From: Buddleja alternifolia
Lineage: Eukaryota > Streptophyta > Magnoliopsida > Lamiales > Scrophulariaceae
Assembly (NCBI GenBank): GCA_019426215.1
Contig: CM033393.1
Span: forward strand, 191,001-255,000
Direction of reading: 5' to 3'
Length of the DNA stretch: 64,000 nucleotides
Below the pieces are notes generated by a model, which searched no databases, was not told where the DNA came from, and saw only the letters and a list, made by a program, of their open reading frames with translations. Shown piece after piece: positions 47,686-58,401 of this stretch. Each line of letters starts with the position of its first letter. Positions within the stretch are counted from its first letter, which is position 1. The translations under genes and the position numbers were made by a program.

Positions 47686-50051
47686 GGGTCAAGATCTAAT
47701 ACATACCCTATCTTAGATAAGATATAAGACCCAATATACACCATTGCATCAATTAAATCCAACAGCCCAAATTAATCACTGAAACACGCGGGAAACATAT
47801 AAAAACGTTGACCTAGGGTTAAACTGGTAAAATTGACGTCATTATACAACAAATCAATTCTTAAATTCGCTCCACAATCATCCCTGAAATCTCTCTCATT
47901 TTTGAACCCACAATCATTTAACAGTTACCCACGATTCCAATCTCATTAAATACGTCAATTATTTCCAAAATATAACTCCATATTTTCGATTACACACTCT
48001 TGCAACGCTGTAATTTTCTCCCGATTTCAATTTTTTGAAACGCACACAATGAGGTCAAAAAATCCATCAAAATCGTCAGGTAACAGTCGAAAATACCATT
48101 TTCAGTTCATCCTCTAAATTCTGGGTGATAATGTTGTGTATTTTGTTGATTTTGATCGTTTCTGCATCAATACGAATATATTTGGAACACATAAATATGT
48201 TTTTGTTGATTTTTTTATGCAAATAAGGAGTGATTTATTCATTTCAAATACTTATCTGTGTAAAGAAATGCTGGTTTTTTTTAAAACTAGTGTGTGTAAT
48301 GTTACTGAATATTGTGTTTACATATACTGTATAATGAATTCAATGTTACTGTATAATCATGTATAATGTACTATATAATGGGTTATATAATGCAGAAATC
48401 ACAAGTTGCAAAACTCACTAGATTGAGGTCGCTTTATTTGGAAAAGATACTTACTTGCGATCTGAACGCACTCAAGGACGACATCATCATATGATCAAAG
48501 GAGTTTGAGCATGAACAAGTCCAAAAGGAAGAAAGGGAAGAAGGGTTAGATATAAGCAACATGATGGGATTGCAATATTCTGGAATTTTTAAATTCATTG
48601 TACAGCTTTTTTTTTAATTAGTTATTAGTTTTTGTTGCAATATAACTTTGTATGAGCAGTTTAAATATATAAAGGTGTTCATTGAACATATCCTCTTATT
48701 GTTCTGTTCATATAAAGTGTAATTAAGTGTTCATAATACATAAAGCAACTAAAATATACATATTATACAGCAATTGATAGTTAATTATACAGTTAATACA
48801 ATTACATTATACAGTAACTTTAATGCAGTCTAACAACCCAGCAATATTTCATTGTGCACAATAAAAAATACTCAATTAATTTATATAATTAAACTGTATA
48901 ATAAAAAAAAAGCACTCAAATATATACAAGATACATGGCATTTTTAACATACACTGAATAACACTTCATTTTACTGTCATTCATGTTTCATTTTACATTA
49001 ATTAACAAGTTCATTACACACTGTATATGTCCCATCTATGAACTGTATAATGTAATATATGGTATTGTATAATGGTGATGAATTTGTTGTATAATATATT
49101 AATTAACAAAAAAACTGTTTCATTGATTCATTATACGTTGATTAACAACTTCATTATACAAAGTATAATCCTAAATTATACATTGAACACTACTTCATTC
49201 GTATATTAACAATTATAAAAAAAAACACTCCTATTTTTCTTTTGAGGGACACGTTCTCGCATTATGCCCATCGACTTTTCCACATGCAGCACATTTCCTC
49301 CTCTTGGGAACATGCTTGGATATCTCCGCACTGCTCTTAATTCTTTTACCACACCCTTTAGTTCGGCTCATTTGAGGATTTCTGATCCCAAGCTTGTATA
49401 TATTATGCAACTGACCCTGTTGAGAGCATTTTAATATACATTGTATACTCACTATAAATGAACTGTATAATACCTATAACATTACTGTATAATATGTGTT
49501 AACATTCTGTATATTATATATATGTCGTTTGAAAGATTGTAAACGTTGCGATTGTCGTGAAAGGAACCGTCTCCACAAAGGACGCATGGTAGTCTTCCAA
49601 AACTCTGCCAATTAGATAAAACAATGATAATTTTTAAGAGTTAGCAATAACAATTTGGTAAAAACAAAATAACAATATACCGTATAATTCGAAGGGCTTA
49701 CTTGTATCTTCTGCTTAGTGCAGTGATAATATCCTTTCCAAGAATTGGTTACCGGGTAAGCTTTCAATGGCCATGAAAGCAAAATAACCCCATAAGACTG
49801 AAGTTGGATTTATTAATTAAAATGAGAAGATGATTCTGTTACTGCGTAATATATGGGATTTGATTTTGATCTGCATGTTAATTGCATAGGTTTGTTATGA
49901 CTATTGCCTAAAATGCCCTTTTCATCATTAAATTAAATATTATATCCGATAAAATGGGCATAATTATGGACCTTGGGATCAATTGATTTAAATGGTTTAG
50001 ATTGAGTCTTATATCTTACCTAACTTATAGGGATGTATTTGATCCATATCC
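47686..50051. mobile_element. TIR element (MULE/FAR1-type remnant), 2366 bp
   Basis: Left end GGGTCAAGATCTAATACATA and right end reverse-complemented GGATATGGATCAAATACATC form an imperfect inverted repeat of about 100 bp, including GATAAGATATAAGACCCAAT and its counterpart. It lies in a TA microsatellite, so a 9-bp duplication (TA-rich) is compatible but uninformative. The interior has only decayed coding pieces: a FAR1/MULE-type C-terminal zinc knuckle on - and a short exon-like piece on + at 48393-48550. Confidence 0.7.
49231..49452 (-). pseudogene. FAR1/MULE-type C-terminal zinc-knuckle fragment
   Basis: 73 codons ending KCAACGKVDGHNARTCPSKE, a CCHC knuckle (CAAC...GHNARTC), preceded by the basic motif RTKGCGKRIKSS. 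This combination is the usual tail of FAR1-related proteins and the Mutator-like transposases they derive from. The DDE and SWIM domains are absent. Confidence 0.65.
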
Positions 50052-50093
50052 TATATATATAATGCACTTCCGAAATTATTGTAACAAAATTAT

Positions 50094-50215
50094 GGGCAAA
50101 TGACTCTTATAGTCCCTCTTGTCTATGGTTTGTTTTACTTTGGTCCTTCATCTAATAAAATTGGCACATTAGTCCCTCTTCTAGAAAATATGTGTCACTA
50201 TGGTCCTTCATTCTT
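50094..50215. repeat. Left terminal inverted repeat, degenerate ~35-bp units
   Basis: Units such as TATAGTCCCTCTTGTCTATG and TTTGGTCCTTCATC; inverted counterpart at 58111-58241. Confidence 0.65.
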
Positions 50216-50596
50216 TTTCTTTATTTCAAATTGGCCAAAAAGTTTTAATCTTCCTCAATTAGTTCGTTAAAATTATTCATGTTCAAAATTATCCTTATTC
50301 TCTGAAGATTTTGCAAAAGATTTTTCCGACTGATTAGGCCCAACATGCTTCCAAAATAAAATTAACTTTTCATAAATCTATACCTTCTTTTGACTACCTT
50401 ATCGCCGAGTATTCCAAATCCTCAATTTTAGGAACTTATTCCAACCACACAACCGCAACTGATGGTTCGCAAGCCTTGGCTCCTTCAGCGATACTCAACA
50501 CAGCCCAATTTCGTTTCCTACCTTTGGGCGTAAAAGGTATATAATTATATAAATATAATTTGAATTTTGGACAACAAGTTGGACAAAGCCTTTACT

Positions 50597-50602
50597 TTTA
50601 TT
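50597..50602 (-). terminator. Viral poly(A) signal AATAAA, copy 2
   Basis: AATAAA about 220 nt downstream of the TATA box, conserved in copy 1 (25494-25499). Confidence 0.5.
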
Positions 50603-50820
50603 GATGAAATACAAATTAAAATTACATAATATTATTCTACTCCGCTATTGGAGGAGAAATCCTTCAGCCTCCCATGAGAGGACTACTATTGGGGAAATCC
50701 CCATACACTCGTAAAAGAACGACTATTTAAAGAAGAAAGATTACAAATTTTCTATGAATATTTGTATATGAAAGAGTTGGAGAAGTTTTCTGTGATTCTC
50801 CATTTGCTTTTGAGCTTCCT

Positions 50821-50897
50821 TCTTATAGCCATTAGTTTCGGATTCCAAATGTGGACTCCAAAGCTTGTTTAATTTTTTGACGTCATTGCATACGTCA
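50821..50897 (-). promoter_or_regulatory. Pararetroviral promoter: as-1 element and TATA box, copy 2
   Basis: Minus strand TGACGTATGCAATGACGTCA (50897-50878): two TGACG motifs with a 7-nt spacer, the exact spacing of the as-1 element in the cauliflower mosaic virus 35S promoter, bound by TGA-class bZIP factors. About 50 bp downstream is GCTATAAGAAGG (TATA box). It lies after the last ORF and before the genome end, where the pregenomic RNA promoter is expected. Confidence 0.75.
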
Positions 50898-51200
50898 ATC
50901 TTTAATGCGCGTGGGTCCCTATGTTTATGACTTTGTCTGCCACGCCTGTCCTTTTACAGCTGTTTTCTTTTTCAGCTATCCTCTTTAATCAATCACATGA
51001 TTGATTCTTCAATTATTGCACCTGACTATTCAAGCCTTTTTCTTTTACATGATTTTACCCTGGTTTGTGAAAACCCCGGGGGTAAAACTTTTTTTTCCCT
51101 TATCCTTATCGAATTCAGGTTTCATCTTGGTAAGCCGTATTTTTGTACCAAATAAAGGTTTTTCTTGGAACTCACAACTTGAACGCTCCCGATTGTGCCA

Positions 51201-52403
51201 TTAATTAACATGCATCATGTTACAGGCCTTTTTCCTGGTAGATTCAGTTGCTGATAACTTGTTTTCCAAAATCAACGTCTTCTTTTGTTCAAAGAGCTTT
51301 TCTGCGAATTCAGTACTTTTCCCTGTCATGGAGTTTAACAGGAATGATCCATTCACTGAGTTTGAAAATATTTTGAATGGATATTTGACCTTGTCCATCT
51401 CTATGAGACAGACCCACATTCCCCATGCTCTTCTGGTGGAAATATCATCTTCATTGATGAAACTGACCAAAGGAGCTTCTCCTGTTGCAACCTTAACTCT
51501 GTTGTAGGCTGTCATATCTGATCTCTATAACTTAATAAAATGAAACACTGGATGAAACCCTTTTCCTGCAATTTCTGGTGCTGCCGACATAAACTTCAAC
51601 TTCAAGATATCACCCATTTTTAAGTGTTGGTTGTTTTGCCATGAATCATACACTGCACTGGAAATCCAATCCAAAAGTTTGGAAATCTCCGGAAAACTTG
51701 GTGACATACTATGTATTGAAGCTAATGCTCCAAAATCATACCATTCTCAGAGTTCGTCGGGATTTGATCCTTCCTTCATCCAAATCCTGGGATACTTCCC
51801 TGATATTTCTACCAAGGACTCATTAGGATTTATTCCTTTTCTTGAGATTAATTTTTCCCAAGAGCGCTGATAAACCTGCCAATGCAAATTAATCTTGTCA
51901 GTATTAACCTTAGAGGTGCCGATCTGTGGCCTAAGGTTAATCTCTCTCTCTTTTACCCCAGAGGTGTCGGGTTGACTTGAAGCAATAGAAGTTTTCACTT
52001 CCGATTGTTCAATTTTTTCCGTTTTCTCAAAGTCTGAAAATCGACTTGTGCAAGTGGTATTTGAATCCACCGTTCCGGGTATAGAGCCCCGTTCTCTAAA
52101 CGCAGGTGTAGAGTCCTGCTTTTGTAATTTGCGAGTCATCACTGAAGATGATGCCTTTCGAATTGGATCTTGTAATGTAGTCCGTAATTGAGTCATGGCA
52201 TATATTGTTCCATTGATTGTGTCCTGGACTATGCCCAGATCAGCTCGTTGTACATGGCCAGCTACTTCAGTGTTAGCTAATAACTGTCCAAACTTTTTGC
52301 CAAGGTCCTCATGGTTTTCCTTGAGATACTTGTATCTCTTGATGATGGAATTGGCTTCAGACACTTCCATCTCTCGTCGAGAAATATGCAAGAACATTCT
52401 CAT
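51201..52403 (-). pseudogene. Last viral ORF (ORF4-like), copy 2
   Basis: Two frames, 52403-51747 and 51515-51201, separated by a frame break. The N-terminal part is helical, then Ser/Thr-rich and low-complexity; a more ordered C-terminal part includes KVKYPFKIFSNSVNGSFLL. It follows RNase H with little or no gap. No family recognised. By position it resembles ORF4 of tungroviruses, but I saw no sequence motif that proves this. C-terminal sequence is conserved in copy 1. Confidence 0.6.
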
Positions 52404-52439
52404 GAGATTTCACAATAATAATGTCAAAACAATAATATT

Positions 52440-55400
52440 GACATTCAGCTTGTCATCTGATAATACGTGCCTTTTCAATTTTTGATTCGAGTTTATTTTT
52501 CAAAAAAGCTTTAACATTAGTATTATCAACTTTCAGTGTAAATTCTTTAGCGAATAAAAATAGAGGTAATTTCTTAAATGCCTTCCAGAAAGAAAAGAAT
52601 TATTTCTCGTTTATATGCCAAAAACTGACTTGTTGTTCAGTGAACAATCCTCCTGCATATCTACAAGGCTTTTCCCCTGTAGTTGTCTTTTTCATGAGTA
52701 CCGCTGCCCATCTGTAATCATTGGCATCTGTATAGACTACCAAATCATCCTTGTTTTGTGGTATTGCGAGTTTAGGCAAGTTATTGCAAACTTGTTTCAA
52801 CTTACGAATTCTCTGAGTGTGAATTTCTTTCCACTTCCACTTTGTACTCTCCGTCTCTTTTAAGAGAGGTCGGAAATCCTTTCTATATTTTGGCAGATCT
52901 TTTATGAAGATACCTGCAAAATTAACTACTCTCAAAAAGCTTTGAAGCTGTTTTTTATCTTTCAAGACATCAGGAAAATTACAAATTTTTTCCACAATAT
53001 GTTCCTGGAGTTCAATACCTATTTCGTCAATAAGAATACCCAAAAATTCAATCTTATTAACTCCAATTATTTCCTTCTTTTCAGAAAGCACTAATCCTTC
53101 TTTATAACATGCATCAGAAAATATTTCAAGATGTTTATATGTTCCTTCATATTTTTGGATGCAATCAGGATGTCATCAATATAGACAAACATAAATTTGA
53201 AATAATCTTTAAATAGATTATCCATCTTTCTTTGGTATATTTGGGGTGCATTTGCCAAACCCATTAGAAGTACATTCCAGATATATTGACCTTGTGGAGT
53301 AGAGAATGCGGTATATTTTCTAGACTTCTTTTTCATCTTAAACTGATAGAAACCAGATTTACAATCGAACTTAGAAAACACTTTTGCTCCTTTAATGTAA
53401 TCAATTAAGTGTTCTCTACTAGGAATATAGTAACCATCAAATTCAAGTATCTTATTGATACCTTAATAGTTGATTACTAACCTTGTCTTTCCTCTTTTTA
53501 CCTCATCATGGTTTCTTACCAAAAACCAAGGGCTATTATAAGTAGAGACTCCAGGTTCAATGAGTTTAAATCGATATGCTCTTCAATAACTATTTGCATA
53601 TCCTTCTTATTTTCCATATTCATCTGGATTGGCTTGTATCGAACATACTCATACTTGCATTGCTCTTTTACTTTCAGAGTAGCTTCGATCTTATCTTTGT
53701 CCCACCAAGCCAAAGGATTCTCATTGAAGTTCCTTTGAATTAGTCGCTTAACATTTTCAAGAGAAAGCAAGCTTTCTTCGTCAATGTTAACCCATGATTT
53801 CTTTTCTTGTAAAGTATTCTTAAGAAGGCAAATTCCTTCTTCATCTAGTTCTCTAGTTCTAGTTTTTTCTAGAAGATTAATTTTTTGAGAAACCAGGTGA
53901 GAATCTTCACAATACTCTTCATATCCCTGTTGTCTGAATGGCAGCAAAGCCTTTCCAAATTTTCGTTTATCTTGCATTTTAGGATGGGTTAATTTGGAAT
54001 CTGTATTAAAATCACCACGTTTGCTGCGAAAATTAATAGGCATAATCCTATTTAAAGCTTTTGCTTGCCACAAAACTTGTATCTCATTACCACAATTACT
54101 AGTAAAAATCAACAAATTTTTGTTATTATCTTGCACATATTTTGAAAAAGTCTGGATAAAATTATTACCCAGCAAAATATCTGTTCCGGTATCATGAAAG
54201 TATATTGGTGGCATTTTTACCTTGAACCAAGGTGTTCCAAATGCCCCTCCAATCATGATGTGTGTTTCTTGAATACCTTTATTGAGTATGAAGATTTTCT
54301 GAGAAAAATCTCATCCTGCAATAATAGGTAAAGATTTCATAGCATTGTTAGGAAAAATACCAGGTTTTGCTATACAAATCCCTGATCCAGAATCAATATA
54401 AGTTGCGAAATATTCTGACATATATTGTTCGTAGAACATACCAACATATATGTATATAGAAAAAGGACTAGTCATTTATTCAACTTGAATAATATATCCA
54501 TCCAAACTAAATTCCATGCCTTTTCTTTTTCTTCCCTAAGGTTTGTGTTCCTCAAAGAAACTTAATCCCAAGGTAGTAATTCCTTGGTCACGTCCTGCAA
54601 CTCCTGCAACGAATACTTCATGTCCTGCCATTTCTAGCATACATTCGTATTTGCCAGTAGTAGATTGTTGCAAGTGATATAGATCATCACAAGGAAAGTA
54701 ATTATTCTTCTTTGTAATATCAAATATAACTTGCACTTCTTTCCATCCTTTAGGGCATCTAATCTTTACATTATCTACCCAAATAGCTTGAGCAGTTGAA
54801 TCTTCAATTAATTCTTTTCCTTTCAAACTCCTAATCCTTTCTTCTGAAAAGGACATTCTGCTATTAAAATCCGTTCTTATACTTATTGAGCGATCCAGAA
54901 CTGGATGGTCTCGAATTAGGATATCAACACCCCCAATTCTTGGTATTTGAATGGGGTCGTGTGTCATTCCCTTAACAAATTCCTTGAAAATTCTTGGAAT
55001 TTCAATATACTATTTCCTAATAAACAAATCAGAATGATGTGTATTGGAAAGTGCATATGCAATTCTATATGTAATAGAATAGGGTCTACTTCCCTCTTTC
55101 ATAAGATCATTTCTTTTAAAATCTTGATGGAGGGTTAAGACTCGACTGAAATCTTGATCAGCTAGGTTATATGCAATTCTAGGATGAATATCAAATATAA
55201 GTTTGTCTGCATATAAGTTTCCTACCATTGTACCAAGACAACCATCTCTTAAGTTATTAATTCTCTTATCCATTATAGATAAATATAATGGAGAATTAAT
55301 ACCTTCTTTGAAAGTGGCTTTAATTACTACTTCAATAGTTCCTATATGGATCCATTTCATAGTAACCGCTACTTCCTCTTTGAGTCTAGTTAATTTCTTC

Positions 55401-55700
55401 TTTTGGAATAAGTTGCATTTCCATCACATTGCTAGTTAATTCCATAGGGATTGAAAGCTCCCCTGAACTTACCTTGTATATGATGTTATGCTTTCTTTGA
55501 TTTAATCCTATTTGATTTAGGATTCAGCTAATTCTGCTAACTCTGAAACCCTCATATGGTCCAAGGTTAGAGTTTTGCCTCATTATTTTTTCCATGGTTT
55601 TATCTGTTATAGATGACCTGGAAAAGAATCCTAATAGGTTGTTCGATGTTTGGAGCCTATCCCCTTCGTTAGGGTTATTCTGATTCGGTTGAAGATCCAT
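52440..55700 (-). pseudogene. Viral replication ORF: movement protein, protease, RT, RNase H
   Basis: Opens at ATG 55698-55700 in a different frame from the capsid ORF, overlapping it by 26 nt. Domains in order: 30K movement protein (about 55.5-55.0 kb, IGTIEVVIKATF, MDKRINNLRDG, ALSNTHHSD); a further segment to 54536; aspartic protease (about 54.42-54.15 kb, active site YIDSGSG, later TDILLGNNF); RT (about 53.56-53.09 kb, FVYIDDILIA); RNase H (52.7-52.45 kb, VVYTDAND and VDNTNVKAF). Frames break near 55540, 55010, 54530, 54310, 53520, 53090 and 52600. RT copies pregenomic RNA into DNA; the movement protein acts at plasmodesmata. Catalytic residues of PR and RT are still present, but the ORF is not continuous. 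Confidence 0.88.
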
Positions 55701-57082
55701 CTGAATCCATTTCTTCCTCATAGACACTTTCGTCTGAGGGTATATTTTCAAATTGGTAAACTGGCACCAAATCTCCGTAGAAAACTGCATCCAGTATGTC
55801 CGCAGTGGCTTCAAATTATTTTAATTCACCACTCTTTTGTGGACAATCTAGTGAAATGTGGCCACGAGCTCCACATGTCCAGCAGTTACAATCTTTGAAA
55901 CTTTCATTTGTCCGGGTATGTGCCCTTCTGAAAGTTCGTCTTGTGGGTTTTTTTCCATCGGATTTTTGAGATCCTTAGGAAGACACCCTAGTCAGTCCGG
56001 ATCTCTGGCTAGATTTATAAGATCGGGCTTTAGATTTAGACCACCAAGACTTTCTCCTAAAAGAAGATCGCCTTTTGTTACTTATGTTATCAGGGCGTAC
56101 AAATCGCTTTCTCTTCTTTCTTTGCTCAATTGATTCTTCAATAATTGTTGAAAAATCATTATTATCACAACAAAGAAGGGTTCTCTTAATTTTTCCTCTT
56201 AGTCTTTTCATGTTCTTTTGGATAGAGGCTTGTTGACACCAGCCTTTCAGTTTTTCTTTCAAGAAAGACATTCGTCTAGCGACCTTATCAATTTGCCCTT
56301 CCGGGATCTTGTAGTAATGAATTAACATTTCCCTCCAAGGACTGCAAATTTTTGCAAAGAACATGGGTGCAGCAATTTCTACACTAACATCCGCATGGAA
56401 GAAATATTTTCGAAACCAATAAATGTATTCATAGATTGCACAAATATTTCTACATTCAATACCATAGAGTTCTTCTGAGTACTCTCTAGTTTTTTCTGTA
56501 TTAGTTTCACCGAAGTATCCATCTCGAATAAAATGTAATTTTATTAACCTTCCGAATCTATCAGCAATTGTACTTTTAGATTCTCTAGCTAAAACTTCTT
56601 GCTTAAATGTTTCCGAGGTGCGTTCCCAACCCACCTTTACAGATCCTTCTAAGCTTAACTCCATTAGTCTTATGACATTTTCTTTGTTGAGTTCCAGTGT
56701 AGTGGCGGCTATTTTCATAGCGGCTACCCATTCATCGATTAATTTTTCGATGTTTCTGAAATTGATTATATCCAAATTTAGGATAGTACCATATGGGTGC
56801 AAGGGTTGTGACATAGTCCTTGCCGAGGGTGTATTTTCTGGTGTGATTTACTCTAAACGTTCCTCCCAATACGGTGGGGGTTGCGTTTATATACAAATCT
56901 CCACTTTCACTCATCGGTTCATCCTGTAGAGGATTATTTGACGCGGAGCTTTCTCTTGGCATTGTTAAGGTCAGAAAATTTGTTTCATTGGCTTTAACAT
57001 TAATCAAATCTACAAACGCTAGTTGAGAGAAAGATTCAACTAGCTCTTGAAGATCAGAAGGATCCACTCTTGATATATCCAT
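55675..57082 (-). pseudogene. Viral capsid-protein ORF, copy 2
   Basis: ATG at 57082 (MDISRVDPSDLQEL), disordered Ser/Asn-rich N-terminus, capsid core (about 56.80-56.25 kb) with PMFFAKICSPWREM, then a Lys/Arg-rich stretch and an intact CCHC knuckle CWTCGARGHISLDC at about 55.88-55.84 kb, then an acidic tail ending SSTESE and TAA at 55675-55677. Frameshifts near 56850 and 55975. The layout of core, basic region, knuckle and acidic tail is that of Caulimoviridae capsid proteins. The ORF ends before the movement protein begins. Confidence 0.85.
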
Positions 57083-57192
57083 TTTAATTTTATTTTTCTA
57101 AGTATATCAATAAGTAGTTCTTCCTGAGTCTTAGGCTTTGGAATTTCCTTAGCCTTCCCCTTCTGGTGTAGAAGAGGTACTCGTCCACCGAA

Positions 57193-57408
57193 TCAATCCT
57201 TTTTTGGTTTGGATATACCGGTAATACCTTGTTTTTCTTTCAGATCTAGGACTATTGTTTTTAGATTTGTTATAGATCTATTTAGATCTGAAAGAATCTT
57301 GAGGATTTCCTCAAGTTTCTGGTTCAAGTTTTCGATTTTCATAGGTAGGATCTCTCTAAGATCTTTAGAAAACTTTGAGGTATCCGGTTCAATCTCTTTC
57401 CAATTCAT
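57193..57408 (-). CDS. Viral ORF2, small coiled-coil protein, copy 2
   Basis: 71 codons, intact from ATG 57408 to stop. Starts MNWKEIEPDTSKFSKDLREI and has regular Leu/Ile spacing over residues 25-55 (ENLNQKLEEILKILSDLN), likely a coiled coil, then a Lys-rich end. Size, position and coil suggest the virion-associated or ORF2 protein of badna/tungro-like viruses. Expression in the host is doubtful because flanking ORFs are broken. Confidence 0.6.
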   Translation of the reverse strand: MNWKEIEPDTSKFSKDLREILPMKIENLNQKLEEILKILSDLNRSITNLKTIVLDLKEKQGITGISKPKKD

Positions 57409-57422
57409 AATTATAAATGAAT

Positions 57423-57758
57423 TTAAATAAAAGAGTTACCTTTATTTGCTTTCCCTGGCCATTTTTCGGGGATCTCTGCGAGTTGTAAGTCATTCGCGAT
57501 GTTGCCTTTGAATTTATCATTCAGAGATAATTTCCTGTCATAGTATCTTATCTCTACTTTATGATCTGCTACAGGTTTTTTACTTCTAGCAAATTCTTCC
57601 ATGATTTCTTTTGAAATCTTTTTATTCCATCGGATCAATTTATCAATCCGCTTGCTTCTTTGCATTTCCAGTACTTGGAAATACTCCCTGTTTTCTAAAT
57701 AAATCGACCAATCGTTCGATTCCATTCTTGTTTGATTCTCCTCCGTTATGGATAACAT
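57423..57758 (-). CDS. Viral ORF1, unknown function, copy 2
   Basis: 111 codons, open from ATG 57758 to 57423. Charged and largely helical (SKRIDKLIRWNKKISKEI). It is first after the primer site, separated from ORF2 by 14 nt. No domain recognised. The homologue in copy 1 is broken. Small first ORFs of unknown role are usual in badna- and tungro-like genomes. Confidence 0.55.
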   Translation of the reverse strand: MLSITEENQTRMESNDWSIYLENREYFQVLEMQRSKRIDKLIRWNKKISKEIMEEFARSKKPVADHKVEIRYYDRKLSLNDKFKGNIANDLQLAEIPEKWPGKANKGNSFI

Positions 57759-57800
57759 AACTTTTATGTAACCAATTTAAATATTTCATCAATAAACCTA

Positions 57801-57813
57801 GGTTTTGATACCA
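57801..57813 (-). promoter_or_regulatory. tRNA-Met primer-binding site, copy 2 (mutated)
   Basis: Minus strand TGGTATCAAAACC; copy 1 has TGGTATCAGAGCC. A second similar site, TGGTGTCAGAGC, lies at 57981-57992. Confidence 0.75.
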
Positions 57814-57821
57814 TTTTGTCC

Positions 57822-57980
57822 GCCCCGCCCCGTAAAACAGCGTTTCCCAACAAAAGGTACCTATCAGCTTGCAACCCAGAGCCTAGCTGGTTTATTGAAC
57901 CATAGGATGGGCATCCCCTACGGAGAGCATGCGCTTCGGGGTCATGCGTCACGCAGCAGAGGCTCGGGGCTTTTTCTATT
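57822..57980 (-). other. GC-rich segment between two primer-site-like sequences
   Basis: About 160 bp with clearly higher G+C than its surroundings (CGCCCCGCCCCG, CATGCGCTTCGGGGTCATGC, CAGAGGCTCGGGGC). Absent from copy 1, where the primer site directly meets the terminal repeat. On the minus strand it contains AATAAA. Origin unknown; could be a leftover viral leader from a second genome end or captured DNA. Confidence 0.5.
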
Positions 57981-58110
57981 GCTCTGACACCAATTTTCAA
58001 GCTGGATCTTTCTTTTGCTTTAATTAGGATATATAAAGATTATTTTTCCTTTTATGAGACTAATTTTGAGAGTAATCAAAACTAAAGGACTTATTTGAAA
58101 TATTATTTTT

Positions 58111-58241
58111 CAATAAAACCCTAGAAAGGACTTAAGTGATACGAAAATAATGACATAAGGGACTTAAGTGATAAAATTATGACATGAGGGACTTAAGTGA
58201 TACAAACTTGAGAGATGGGAGACCATAAAGGTTATTATCCC
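58111..58241. repeat. Right terminal inverted repeat, three ~32-bp units
   Basis: GGACTTAAGTGATA repeats at about 58126, 58158 and 58190, ending TTATTATCCC. Confidence 0.7.
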
Positions 58242-58360
58242 GAAAATTATAGATGATTAATGACATTTATATTTCATATATTTATAAAGTATTCATTTTT
58301 TATCATCTATTTTAATATGAAGTTTAATTCATGTATTATATATGCACATATAATCGCAAC

Positions 58361-58362
<2 letters not shown>

Positions 58363-58401
<39 letters not shown>

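Larger units (their letters stand above)
50094..58241 (-). mobile_element. MULE-ended element carrying a near-complete endogenous pararetrovirus (copy 2)
   Basis: 8148 bp. Ends GGGCAAATGACTCTTATAGT and, reverse-complemented, GGGATAATAACCTTTATGGT, with degenerate ~35-bp units (GTCCCTC/GGTCCTTCA type) forming inverted repeats. Flanks CAAAATTAT (50085-50093) and GAAAATTAT (58242-58250) match at 8 of 9 positions, as expected for a MULE. Inside, about 50336-57813 is a Caulimoviridae genome on the minus strand with every expected part: primer site, ORF1, ORF2, capsid, movement protein-protease-RT-RNase H, last ORF, promoter, poly(A) signal. All long ORFs carry stops or frameshifts, so no intact virus is encoded. 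Confidence 0.8.

Noticed and set aside
57822..57980. 5S rRNA-containing Cassandra-type LTR or SRP RNA
   Set aside because: Sequence does not match the 5S internal control region or 7SL motifs as I know them.
50094..58241. An intact, potentially infectious integrated virus
   Set aside because: Multiple stops and frameshifts in the capsid, replication and last ORFs, and a mutated primer site.
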